Assembly: GCA_029449235.1 (NCBI GenBank)
Contig: JANATG010000004.1
Location: forward strand, 868,001 to 932,000
DNA length: 64,000 nucleotides
From: Linnemannia schmuckeri
Taxonomy: Eukaryota; Mortierellomycota; Mortierellomycetes; Mortierellales; Mortierellaceae
Direction: 5' to 3'
Translations under genes and position numbers: made by a program
Part shown: positions 54,428 to 63,852 of the stretch, one piece after another
Layout of the letters: each line of letters begins with the position of its first letter
How positions within the stretch are numbered: position 1 is the first letter of the stretch
Notes under the pieces: model-generated
The model's input: only the letters and a program-made list of their open reading frames with translations
Database searches by the model: none
Told to the model about the DNA's origin: nothing

Positions 54428-55403
54428 GAAACGTCGTCGTTAATACCATTTTCTCTTTATTAGCACCTTCCCTAATAAACAGTGCAATACTCCCTCATGG
54501 CACAAAGAGAGATTTTGGTTACATTGGAATGATCGAAGGCTGGGATATCCGTTTGTTGGCGTTGATTGGGCGGTGCTGACATGCATTTCCTTCCCTCTCC
54601 CCCTTCTTTTTAAGGTTTTGCCTTTTGTTGACATTGATGCTTACCGGCTCTTTCTTGCTTTTCCATTTCCCTTCCTTCCTTCCTCTTCGCCTTTCCTCCT
54701 TCTCTTCCTCCGCTCTCATTATAATTCTGTTCCTCGTAATTTCCCGGTACAAGTCTTCTCCCCGGTGCACACCACATTGCGCCCTTGCACAACTTTCCTC
54801 TCATTCACTTTTCCCTCTTCCAACGCCCGATACCAACCACCTTTTAGTATATGACAACTGCTTGGCCTCTTCTGGTTATGGCGGCTCAGGTTCTTGCCGT
54901 TGTGCTTTCTTTTTTTTCCCTTGTCTTTCAGCATTAATTATATTTCAAGTCAACATGCATAACTTTTTGATTTTCTTTCCTCACAAAGACAACGCCAAAA
55001 AAAAAAAAATGGGTAAGATTACGCTGAAGTAAAAGTCCCTATGAACATGTGGCAGTGCACAGGGCCATGCGAGACTTCTCTCTTTTGTTTACACTAGCGT
55101 TTTCCCTTCCCGACACATAGGAGCGACAAGGCAACACAGCCCATTTTCATTTTTTCTAGTTCATGGCTCCCCCCTTCTTGCTCTTTTATCTTTTCCTATT
55201 CTCACTCTCGTTCGAGTGCTCTTCGCCCCTTCTTCTTTCCTGCCTTTCGCCCTTCCTTTCTTCATTCAATCCTCGTCATCACTTACACATCCACGCCACA
55301 TTCTTAACCACGCACTCTTACTCTTCATCTTCCATCGTTCCCTCACTCTTACTCTCACTCTCTTACCCTTTCCCACTTCTTTCTCCTGTTCGTCGTTCGA
55401 GAG
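54428..55403. other. Intergenic and leader of kelch copy 8
   Basis: C/T-rich through most of its length (54570-54850 and 55150-55400), typical of kelch leaders. Includes AATAAA at 54474-54479 for the preceding fragment. No gene. Confidence 0.4.
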
Positions 55404-57562
55404 ATGGTTGCTTCATCAACTCGACTGTTTCACATGCTGAGCGCCCTTGCTTTGCTAAGGGGAACCCTGTACCCTTTCAGCCTTCTCCTCCTCTCGGCAC
55501 CCGTGATGGCACAACAATCCTCCTTACCTCCCATCACAGTCTGTAGTATGGCTTACGTGACAGTAGACGAGGATATGTTCTACATGCAAGGAGGAATCTC
55601 CTATGGACCAGCAGGACCTATGACCAACCAGTTCTACACTCTCGACCTTACTCAACCTACTTGGACCACCTCGAACCCACCCTGGCGAGCTAAGGTGTAC
55701 CCTGAATCTCCTAATCTGCTACCGAGGATCAACAAACACTCCATCTCAGTTTCACCAGATAAACAAAATCTAACCTTCTGGGCCCCGTATCCGGGTGTAG
55801 TATTTAACTACACCATTGCCACCGACACGTGGACAGAAGTCCCCAAGCCAAGTCAATTGACACTCTCTGGCGACTTGTATGCTGCGGCGGACCCACGAAC
55901 GGGGCTGGTCTACAGCCCGGGCGCGTATAATAATGTCAGCATGGGAGTTTATAACCCTGCGAATCAGTCCTTCACGCCTGCGACCAGTCCTAACGGCTTA
56001 ATCATTGATCGGTTCTATGCGTTCGTTTGGAGCGAAGTGCGAAACACTTTTATTTTCTTTGGAAACACACATATCAGGGAAACGAATCCTTTTGTGGAGT
56101 ATTCTACATCCTCCAACAAATGGACTGCCCTGGTACATCTTTCTCTCTCTCTCAGCTCCTTGCTCTCTGTTTTCTGCATGTCTTCTACTGCGGCACCTCC
56201 TCTTCTTTAAGTTGCGTCCACATATCAACGCGTCGCAACTTATCACTATTCTTATTTAATCTCTCATAACTCGCTTCAATAGCCGGCGACTGGCGACATC
56301 CCACCATACCGGCGCAGGAGTTGTATGGTTCCAGGTAATTCCATTTATATGAGACAACACTCATCTGTTGAGCGTTTTTGGTCTGGTTATGGTTATAGAA
56401 CCACTTTTTTCGACATTACTCACCATTTCTCCATGCTATTTTTCGCTTTTGACATCGTAGCCTATAACGGAACAAAGATGCTGCTCTTTGGAGGAGAAAG
56501 TGCAAGTGATTCAGCTAGTAGTAGCCTCCATATCCTCGATGTTCGGAACATGATTTGGAGTAAAGCTGCGAGTGTCGATCCTTCTCTAGGCAGAGCTGCG
56601 ATGGCTTGTGCAGTTTCGGGTGACAACTTTATTGTCTGGGGAGGTAAGTTTGTCGATTTTTGTAGAGTAACAGTCCTCCCCTCCTTTCCTTTAATAATTC
56701 CTTTTGTCATCAATGCCGATTCCATTTTATTTTGGATATAATAGGTGTGAGATTCCAGGCAGGAGCTACACCCCAGGACGCGCCAGGGACACCACTTATC
56801 TACAATATCCACACCGGAGCCTGGACAGACACATTTGTCCGCGGTACTCACTTTGATCCAAATGCGCCCAACCCAGGATCGCCAAGCAAAGATGGAAAGG
56901 AACGAGAGGCGGAAGGTGAAGAGACCAATAGCAACGCCGCTGCGATTGGAGGAGGAGTTGCTGGTGTTCTTGTGGTCGCTGCCTTGATCGCCTTTTTCGT
57001 CATTCGAAGGCGCCGACAAACTAAGGAAAAATCTGACGTCGCTCTTGAATCTGAGAATTACCACCAACCAGATAACGTTCTCCCATCCATGGAGAACTCG
57101 CACCACGACCCGCCATCCTCATCACCGCCATTCGATACATATGCTCAACCCAAGTCAGAGGACCAGAAGCGTGTCAGCTATCCACTCCCACCACAACAAT
57201 ATATTGCCATGCCGGAATACAAGGCTGAACTCGACGGTAGAACAAAATCGGGAGCAGCAAGCCCACAAATGATCCCCTTTATCCCACCTCCTCTTTCTTC
57301 GCCCCTCAGCGCACAGGACCATATCCAACAGCTCCAGCACCAAATCGCCGATCGCCAAGAGAAGCTTGTATCGCAGGGGTCCAATCCACAGTACAATCCC
57401 GCATACGATTCGGAGCATACTGAGGAAGGATTTAGAGGTCCACGCGGTCCTCAGGGGGCGGGTGTACCTGTGAGCAACGGTGGTGGTAATTCCGAGCTAC
57501 AGCAACAGATTAATTCATTGCAGGCTGAATTGAACCGACTCCAGGCTAGAATCGACTCTTAG
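55404..57562 (+). CDS. Kelch-propeller single-pass membrane protein (copy 8)
   Basis: Exons 55404-56132, 56283-56334 (52 nt), 56461-56643, 56745-57562; introns 150, 126 and 101 nt; 593 residues. Signal peptide about 1-36 (LLLLSAPVMAQQ). Propeller motifs: CSMAYVTVDEDMFYMQGG, AADPRTGLVYSPGA, YNGTKMLLFGGE, AAMACAVSGDNFIVWGG, TPLIYNIHTGAW. Span about 387-408 (AAIGGGVAGVLVVAALIAFF) followed by VIRRRRQTK. Tail: VLPSMENSHHD, a Pro-rich stretch, a first coil (DHIQQLQHQIADRQEKL), NPQYNP, RGPRGPQG and a terminal coil (LQQQINSLQAELNRLQARI). It has the most complete set of tail motifs of the array. No lesions. AATAAA follows 32 bases after the stop. Confidence 0.92.
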
Positions 57563-57594
57563 TATATACGTTTTGGTGAGTTGACCAAACGTCT

Positions 57595-57600
57595 AATAAA
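57595..57600 (+). terminator. Polyadenylation signal AATAAA
   Basis: AATAAA shortly after the stop of kelch copy 8, in the taataaac context common to the family. Confidence 0.6.
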
Positions 57601-58469
57601 CATCCACATCGGCGCGTTCAAGTAAGAGCAAAAAATTCCCATATAACAGGAGCATTATTGCGACAAGCGTGGAGATATACTTGCCAAATAGAGTCTTACA
57701 CGATGGCTGCGAAATTCCGATCACGACAGTTGAAGAAGCAAGAACTGAAAAGAACCTAGAGTTTTGTATCAAGTATCTCAGGACCAAGACCGCCCTGGAT
57801 TCATTGACTGAACAAGTGAAAGAGATGCATATTTCTAAAAAAAAGCACCGCAGGTGTATTAACAACGGGGAAGTCTCCTAGTCCAAAGGGAGCGAGGAAC
57901 AAAATTCCATCACCAGAAAATGAGAATCTCTCAAGTCTGTCAGTGATCGAGAGAGGGAAGGATTTGTCAACAAAAAGTGGATGGGTTCATGTCTCCCGCG
58001 ATCAGCCGATAGGTGCCGTATGGATAGACCAAGAAGTAAGTGCTTGTGCATTCAATTCAGGGACGGAAGTGGTTCAGTGATATTATATTTTATTTCCTGG
58101 GGCCAACGTTTGCGCCTTGTAAATCATTGTTGCTTCATATTTTAGGAGCCTTGACGCGGTGTATCATCGTCAGTAACGGATATCTATTGAATTGGAAGGT
58201 GAATGTTAGATATAAAACGTGCAAAGTTTAATGTTGGCCTCTTTTGTTAAATATTAACCTTTATCTTCGATCCCAATCTTGATCGGCTGTCGTTTCGACG
58301 GGAGTGTAGTTTGCGAAGGTTGGTTAATGGCGTAGCCGTGTCCCGCCATCGTGAAGCAGCTGGATAGGTTCAGACTGATTACTGAACCCAACCTCCTCAT
58401 TGGTACGAGCTGGAACTTCGGGAGGACTTGAGCTTTCCTGAAAGGAAGGAAGTAGTAATGTCGTTGCTG
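57601..58469. other. Intergenic after the kelch array
   Basis: A plus-strand frame at about 57669-57881 lacks an ATG but looks protein-like (NRVLHDGCEIPITTVEEART, EFCIKYLRTKTALDSLTEQV). It may be a scrap of an unrecognised gene. The rest is featureless; 58260-58469 is the 3' flank of the minus-strand gene. Confidence 0.35.
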
Positions 58470-59069
58470 CTACGACGCGAAGGACTTGGAAGCCCCGTAT
58501 GACTTTGTTTGCATGTACATGTCGTGTGTAGTGTCATAATCATTATTAAAAGCTGGAACAGTGTTCTCAGAATTGCATCGAATTTCATGTTCCGATGCTC
58601 TCCTCTTAAATTGTTTTGATGGGCTCGGCTTAACAAAACCAATTCCAGCAAACGGCAGCGTACTCGCAACACTGATCTGATCGTCCTCGAGAGGCTTGAA
58701 GGTTTTGGTCCTTTGTTTTTTTCTGAAAGTGTTGAGTCCTATGTCTCGATCTGGAGATGTTTTGGTCTTTGGCCTGATTGCTCGGCAGGTTATTATCGCG
58801 AAGATTATAAAGCATAAAAGAAAGACTACAGAGTATATGAGAATAATCCTTATGAATTTGTAGGCTCCACCAAGAGATGGATCACCCAGAATTGGTTTGT
58901 CGATAGCGGAACTGGTGACCGAAGGAACGACAGAAGTATTTGCTGAGTCATCGACGTTTGATGCAGATATTGTCTCTATAAAGGATTTTGTGTTGGTTGT
59001 CGTGCTTGGATTCTTTGTTGTGAGATTTGGTCGCGTACTCGGAGCCGGAGCCGCAGATTTAGTGGCCAT
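58470..59069 (-). CDS. Small single-pass membrane protein with Ser/Thr-rich ectodomain
   Basis: Intronless, 199 residues, ATG at 59069 (atcATGGcc, good context; an out-of-frame ATG lies 28 bases upstream). The N-terminal about 70 residues are rich in Ser, Thr and Pro. Span at about 72-95 (IRIILIYSVVFLLCFIIFAI), then CRAIRPK and a basic tail (FRKKQRTKTFKPLEDDQISV; KPSPSKQFKRRASEHEIRCN). The tail has no RSPQ or coiled-coil block, so it is at most a distant relative of the minus-strand membrane family at 11-15 kb. Function unknown. Confidence 0.65.
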   Translation of the reverse strand: MATKSAAPAPSTRPNLTTKNPSTTTNTKSFIETISASNVDDSANTSVVPSVTSSAIDKPILGDPSLGGAYKFIRIILIYSVVFLLCFIIFAIITCRAIRPKTKTSPDRDIGLNTFRKKQRTKTFKPLEDDQISVASTLPFAGIGFVKPSPSKQFKRRASEHEIRCNSENTVPAFNNDYDTTHDMYMQTKSYGASKSFAS

Positions 59070-59230
59070 GATGTATCCACTGCTTTCGAGAACATGGCTT
59101 TTTTAAAATTTCAAGCACTATTTATTATGTGTGTTTGTCTATTGACAAACTCCGAAAGACAAGGTTGCTGCTCTCAAACCTTTGATGCTCTTATGTGACA
59201 TTTAAGCGCCGTTAGTTGATTTTTGTGGCG

Positions 59231-59507
59231 CTTTGGATAGCGATGCCGAATAACATGACGGCTAAAGCCTATTATTCGACACCGCCAGGGACTCTAGATG
59301 TGTGTATCATTCTTTTAATGTGACCGTGACTTCCGAAAAAAAAAAATTGAAAATGAAAACAAACTACTAAACAAAAGGGGACTCTAGGCGATCTCTTGAT
59401 CTCTATCTACTTGCTAGAAAGGGAGGGTTGGGCGGGACATCTAGAGCCCCTGGCGGTGTCGAATAATAGGCTTTAGCCGTCATGTTATTCGGCATCGCTA
59501 TCCAAAG
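59231..59507. mobile_element. Complete MITE-like element with 71-bp terminal inverted repeats
   Basis: 277 bp. Left TIR 59231-59301 and right TIR 59437-59507 match over 71 bp with one or two differences (ctttggatagcgatgccgaa at one end, its complement at the other). The 135-bp interior has no coding capacity. Related copies: 32753-32978 (near-identical interior, truncated left) and the window start (diverged right end). No transposase for it is present here. Confidence 0.92.
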
Positions 59508-59541
59508 GGATTACGAAGCAAGACAATTATCTAATCCGTAA

Positions 59542-60003
59542 TCAACTTACGTAGTTCATGATGCTGGTCAAAGCTTGACTCCCCCCTGACTTGTGTCTTG
59601 CACAAACAACGACGGTACCTGCATGTTTGCCATTCGCTTTTATATCGAGCTCACGTATTCGTTTTCCTTTATGATCGCGGTAATTCAACAATGGCCAAGT
59701 CATAGACTCTATAGTCTCCTGACTAGCGCCTTTGGCAAGCGCAGTACGTTGGTCTTGGACGAATTGCTCTTCGATTTTTGTCTGATGTTTCTTCAAAAGT
59801 ACACAGTACTCTTCTTTGTAGAGCAGTCTACAACAAACGGCACAGCGCTTCAGAGGAATCTCTTTGTCTTGATTGGCCTCATTTGTAAATGTGCTCACCC
59901 GGTAACCTGTTGGTACGCGCCTGACCCTGGTCGACTTTTGTGGAGCCGTATCAGAACAATCAGTATCGGCATCGCCATCATCTCCCATCAAATCCGCTTG
60001 CAT
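59542..60003 (-). CDS. Exon of an unknown Cys-containing protein (possible zinc-binding, transposon-like)
   Basis: 153 codons from the ATG at 60003. An acidic start is followed by LKRCAVCCRLLYKEEYCVLL and, about 70 residues on, GTVVVCARHKSGG, a CxxC...C...C/H pattern that could bind zinc. The frame stops right after a perfect donor: MNY followed by gtaagt at about 59550. So this is more likely a first exon than a complete gene, with the continuation lost behind or beyond the MITE inserted 35 bp downstream. Cys-rich N-terminal regions of this general look occur in Helitron-encoded proteins, but the resemblance is weak and no Rep or helicase is visible. Confidence 0.45.
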   Translation of the reverse strand: MQADLMGDDGDADTDCSDTAPQKSTRVRRVPTGYRVSTFTNEANQDKEIPLKRCAVCCRLLYKEEYCVLLKKHQTKIEEQFVQDQRTALAKGASQETIESMTWPLLNYRDHKGKRIRELDIKANGKHAGTVVVCARHKSGGSQALTSIMNYVS

Positions 60004-60198
60004 TGAATTTCGTGCAGCCCAGTCAATATGTAAGGATGATGATCAAGTTAAAAAAAATAGTGGCTATTTATCTCAAGGAGAATGGCTGTGGCTCACAACG
60101 CCAATTTCAAGCCACGAAAGCATAAATTGTACGTCAAACCTTCCATCTGCCAGAGCAAAAAGTCACATTGAGCCACACTACTCACAATCAAGATACCA

Positions 60199-60207
60199 TA
60201 TAAAAAA
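60199..60207 (+). promoter_or_regulatory. TATA box of the gene at 60249
   Basis: TATAAAAAA 42 bases before the end of a short leader and 50 bases before the ATG. The 245-bp gap to the divergent frame at 60003 would be a shared promoter. Confidence 0.55.
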
Positions 60208-60248
60208 CGGCGAGGATCTCAATCAATTATTCAATCAAGTAGCCAAAA

Positions 60249-60734
60249 ATGTCGCGCAGGTATGAATACATCGTGTTGTAACATGAAAGAACTTTAATCC
60301 TGAGTTAACTCGACTTCTCTTATCTTTTCAGGCATCAGACACATAGCCAGGCAGTACAAGACTTGTACGCTGCATTCCAAGTGTTCCAAGGCTCCATGAG
60401 GCACAGGTTCTTTGATTACCCCGATGACATAATTGGTGCAAAAACGACCTCTGATCCAGGGAAGCCGAGAAGGGTAACCCTGAAAAATAAAGAAGGTGCC
60501 AGGATTACACTCAAGGAAACCAGTTCGGATAAGCTTTGGGTTTTCTGGATCGTTCCAATGGTTGAACAGTCACAACAGCTTGAATGTCCTTACAGAATGG
60601 AACATTGGGAACACTTGATTGCAGTGTGTGGCCGAGCATCCAGATTCATCCCTCTTCCCCCTTTGAAGATCGTGCAGCCCAAAATGGACGATGATGTGCG
60701 TCAATTGGCTATTAAAAATATCCTTGGTGATTGA
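60249..60734 (+). CDS. Small protein of unknown function, two exons
   Basis: Exon 1 is only 11 nt (60249-60259, ATG TCG CGC AG). The intron 60260-60331 (72 nt, gtatga...ttttcag) leads to exon 2 at 60332-60734; 137 residues. A compact globular-looking domain with aromatic clusters: DLYAAFQVFQGSMRHRFFDY, KLWVFWIVPMVEQSQQLECP, YRMEHWEHLIAVCG, ASRFIPLPPLKIVQP. No signal peptide or span. A well-formed promoter and intron and AATAAA at 60794 support a real gene. Family not recognised. Confidence 0.68.
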
Positions 60735-60793
60735 CGGTGGGGGCCGACAGCACACTTTCACAGTTAACCGCAATTTTCCACAACGAGCCACGA

Positions 60794-60799
60794 AATAAA
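60794..60799 (+). terminator. Polyadenylation signal AATAAA
   Basis: AATAAA 60 bases after the stop of the 137-residue gene. Confidence 0.5.
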
Positions 60800-60887
60800 G
60801 TTATTTGCAGAAAAAATAAGAGTAGAATTGGGTAGGAATTTATTAGGCGATCAATGGAAAGGGTGTAATTAGGTGTAACTGGTCTGA

Positions 60888-61310
60888 TCATTTTTTTGCC
60901 CCGTACAAAGCAATAGAGAAGCATAGTACCGCTGAGACAACTGACAGTGTTGTAAGTATGTTGACCTCTTTAGTAGTGCAAAGAGGATAGGATCTGTACC
61001 AGTATGGGACATTGAACTCTGATGTGGCATCGCATTCCACGAGAGGACCTTTCAAAGACAATGACCAGCGCTTGGCGCAATGTCCAGCATTGACTGTGTC
61101 AAACTCTGATGGACAACTGCCGTATCCAGTCATTTTAAATGACGCAATGCCAGCATAAATGGCGAGACATACGACTGCCCAAGGCAGCAGTAGCGCTACG
61201 AATATACCCATGATACGAAGACATCTTTCAAGGCCGCTAAAACTTGAACGGCGATCAGCCACGGACTCCTCAGTTACCATGGGGTAGAAGGGTCTCTCCT
61301 TTTCGGACAT
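60888..61310 (-). CDS. Small two-pass membrane protein with four-cysteine loop
   Basis: 140 residues from the ATG at 61310 (MSEKERPFYPMVTEE; context aaaATGt). An upstream in-frame ATG at 61358 lies only two bases after a TATA-like TTTAAATA, so transcription probably starts inside it and the shorter form is preferred. Span 1 about 34-58 (IMGIFVALLLPWAVVCLAIY). An extracellular or lumenal loop carries four Cys (GSCPSEF, GHCAKRW, VECDATS, PLCTTKE), likely two disulfides. Span 2 about 116-137 (ILTTLSVVSAVLCFSIALYG). Short cytosolic ends. No family recognised; the layout resembles small claudin-like or Sur7-like fungal membrane proteins only in general form. Confidence 0.65.
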   Translation of the reverse strand: MSEKERPFYPMVTEESVADRRSSFSGLERCLRIMGIFVALLLPWAVVCLAIYAGIASFKMTGYGSCPSEFDTVNAGHCAKRWSLSLKGPLVECDATSEFNVPYWYRSYPLCTTKEVNILTTLSVVSAVLCFSIALYGAKK

Positions 61311-61358
61311 TTTGGACTTGTTGGAGAACGGAGATATCGGGAAACCAGAGAAAAGCAT

Positions 61359-62058
61359 GGTATTTAAACGAGACAAGAAAAACCTTTCACGGTATCTAAA
61401 TGAAAGAGTGGCTACTTGGTGGCTTATTGTGGCAGCTATTGCGTAGCCTTCAGAGCAGAGCGAGATTTTGGTGGCTTTGGCCGCTCTTGCGTTTGTGAGA
61501 ACTGGCCGACTTTATTCTTTTTGACCCTGCACACCTTTGTTCCATTGGAGTGGACACCTTTCAGGGTTAACAAGCAGCTTTCGAGAACGAAGATAAACGT
61601 GGTCCTTTTATGTCGGAGTTTGTCGGGGAGTGTCTTACCAACTCATTTGGAATATTAGGGCCTTGTGTTTGTGAAAAGTAGACCTCTCTGGATCCTCGAT
61701 GCTGTCACACTCTGCGAGAATTGGACCTCCCTTTTCACTGTTCTGGTGATTGGGGCTGACTGACAGGAAGAATGCAATCAGCATTGGCGTCAAATAAATT
61801 AAATAAGAGTATGAATCACACTATCGCTCTGTCAGTCGCGACACTGAGTACCACACTGTTACGCGTCCGGTCACCACGCTTCGACTATTTTTGCGGTGGT
61901 CGTTGACGTGAACGCCATCGACATCACTCTCAATTGTAAATACACCTTCTCTACCTTTCGTTAAACCATTTTTATATCCTCCGTTTTATTTGTCTTCCTC
62001 GCTTTCTTCTCTGTCCGCCTTTCCAGTTTCTTTGATCTGTTTGGTAAGTAATAAAGTT
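61359..62058. other. Intergenic, no supported gene
   Basis: Contains a short element-like phrase (cttcagagcagagcgagattttggtgg, 61449-61475) that recurs at the window end (63957-63980), so a dispersed repeat may be present. Otherwise nothing recognised. Confidence 0.35.
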
Positions 62059-62250
62059 TCTCTTACCTCAATTAAGTGATGGGAAAAGAGTCTCTAATAT
62101 ATGTAGATATTTCTACACTGCCACACATCAAATCCTCCTCAAGAACTTCTAGAGTCTCTTACCTCAATTAAGTGATAGGAAAAGAGCTCTTTTAATCTAT
62201 GTCGATATGTCTATCTTGGCAAACATCAACCCCTCCTCGAGAACTTCTAG
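62059..62250 (+). repeat. Two tandem copies of a 97-bp unit
   Basis: Each unit runs ctcttacctcaattaagtga ... cctcctcaagaacttctaga. Two further copies lie at 62461-62655, after a 210-bp different sequence. Units differ from each other at about 10-15 percent of positions by eye. Confidence 0.88.
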
Positions 62251-62460
62251 GGTCTTGAGAAGTATGGGGTCTGTAGTCAACGAGAAGAAAGAGTTGTTTC
62301 TTTATTTTACAACACTGAGTGGTATTTAACCACGAATGTGACAAATAATCACGGAGGTGATAATAAATAACGGAAGTGGTAATTATCACGGAGGTGAATG
62401 CACTTCTTCGTTAAATAAAAAGACGGGGTAAAATGAAAATAAAAACCCCGTACCGCAACA

Positions 62461-62655
62461 GTCTCTTACCTCAATTAAGTGATAGGAAAAAAGTACCTTT
62501 AATCTATGTCGATATGTCTATCCTGGCAAACATCAATTCCTCCTCAAGAGCTTCTAGAGTCTCTTACCTCATTTAAGTGATAGAAAAAGAGTACCTCTAG
62601 ACAATCTAGATATTTCTACCCTGCCACACATCAAGCCCTCCTCAAGAACTTCTCG
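62461..62655 (+). repeat. Two further copies of the 97-bp unit
   Basis: Same orientation as the pair at 62059-62250. The spacer between the pairs contains short repeats of its own (cacggaggtga twice). Could be the ends of a small direct-repeat-flanked element (repeat pair, 210-bp body, repeat pair). Confidence 0.88.
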
Positions 62656-62922
62656 AGTCTCCTACTTTGATCGTGGCACATGTAACGGTTAGCATATTTT
62701 AATTGGCCATCCGGAAGATTTTTAAAGTTAGATTTCCATCCGGTAACAAACGTTAGAACTTGGGCTGTTGTTTGAACGGTAGACAACAGAGTTGGGCCGT
62801 TGTGGTCAACAACATTGCAAAACAAAAGGCAGGTCAAAATGCAGAGCAAAGAGAAAGAGAAGGACACAAAGGGTATCCTTGATGTTGTTCCTGGGAAGGA
62901 ACATAAGCAACTCTAAAAAGTG

Positions 62923-62930
62923 TATAAATA
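62923..62930 (+). promoter_or_regulatory. TATA box of the secreted-protein gene
   Basis: TATAAATA, followed about 30-60 bases on by C/A-rich leader sequence. The gene's ATG is 396 bases downstream. A GT-AG intron in the leader is plausible (donor gtaagc at 63093, acceptor ttccgcag ending 63305). Confidence 0.5.
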
Positions 62931-63325
62931 CATCCAGGTTTGCAATCAGTCTCTCTGCTTTTTTTACCAAAAACCCCAGCATCATTTCTCCAACCACACA
63001 AGCCATTTCAAGAATCGCCACAAGCCTGTATCAAGAACGCCACAAGGGTGCCCACAGAAGATCGACATCGACCGAACAACCCTTTATTTCCTGTAAGCCT
63101 CACTATTGATCTTTTACATTGCTTTGAAGGGCTGTAGTTTTTATCCATTGCCGACAGGCATTCATTCAAAACAAAAACGAACAATTACACATTGCCTATA
63201 TGACCGCACCACACTACAATTGGGGAATGTATTATTTTTATTGATTTTAATTTCTTTCATTTCTCTTTCCTTTCTGCTGTTCCCATAATTCAAAAACTTC
63301 CGCAGAAGATCAAGATTGCCACAAC

Positions 63326-63826
63326 ATGGGAAAACAATACTCCTTCGGAGCGCTTAGGCCAATGTACTTGATGGTAGTGCTTCTATTACTTTGCACGAAT
63401 GCCATCAACGCCGCCAGCGTGGTCCCTGCACACTCTCCTTTTAAGGTTAGGTTTTTTGCGAACAAGTGTCTTGGCGTTGGTGGCGACTGCTACTTCTCTG
63501 TTCAGTCTGAGTCGTCAGTTATGTCGAATTATAGATCGGACGGCTCCATGTTTATGGATAATATCGTCAGAAGGGAACCTGACTGTGATGGTGTAGCCTG
63601 CTTTGATCTCATTTACACGAGCTCAGGTGTTAAAGGGCTTGTTGCATACAAAAGGGGCAACACAGCTGGGTTTGCGTCTTGTGATCTCTCGAATCATGTA
63701 GCTTTTAAAGAATGTTACACCAGTATGCAGTTGTATTTGTGCACATTGCACATAAATGATTGCCCCCCTGCTTTTAGATTGACAGCTCATGAGATTGTTA
63801 GACACGGCACTTTTAATCCTTATTAG
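63326..63826 (+). CDS. Secreted eight-cysteine protein, effector-like
   Basis: 166 residues, ATG at 63326 (caacATGg). A clear signal peptide (YLMVVLLLLCTNAINA) ends near residue 29, giving a mature chain of about 137 residues with eight cysteines (NKCLGVGGDC, REPDCDGVACF, ASCDLSN, KECYTSM, LYLCTLHINDC), so up to four disulfides, and no membrane span. Small secreted Cys-rich proteins are the usual candidates for apoplastic effectors or antimicrobial and surface proteins in fungi; no family was recognised. Strong TATA box, probable leader intron and AATAAA (63847) support expression. The 97-bp repeats lie just upstream. Confidence 0.72.
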   Translation: MGKQYSFGALRPMYLMVVLLLLCTNAINAASVVPAHSPFKVRFFANKCLGVGGDCYFSVQSESSVMSNYRSDGSMFMDNIVRREPDCDGVACFDLIYTSSGVKGLVAYKRGNTAGFASCDLSNHVAFKECYTSMQLYLCTLHINDCPPAFRLTAHEIVRHGTFNPY

Positions 63827-63846
63827 CCACTCTTTAAGCTTATTTA

Positions 63847-63852
63847 AATAAA
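63847..63852 (+). terminator. Polyadenylation signal AATAAA
   Basis: AATAAA 21 bases after the stop of the secreted-protein gene. Confidence 0.5.

Noticed and set aside
61311..61376. Longer start for the two-pass membrane protein
   Set aside because: The upstream ATG at 61358 abuts a TATA-like box and the still longer frame begins with TTG; the ATG at 61310 has better context.
62059..62655. CRISPR-like repeat array
   Set aside because: Eukaryotic context, 97-bp imperfect units without spacers of uniform size.
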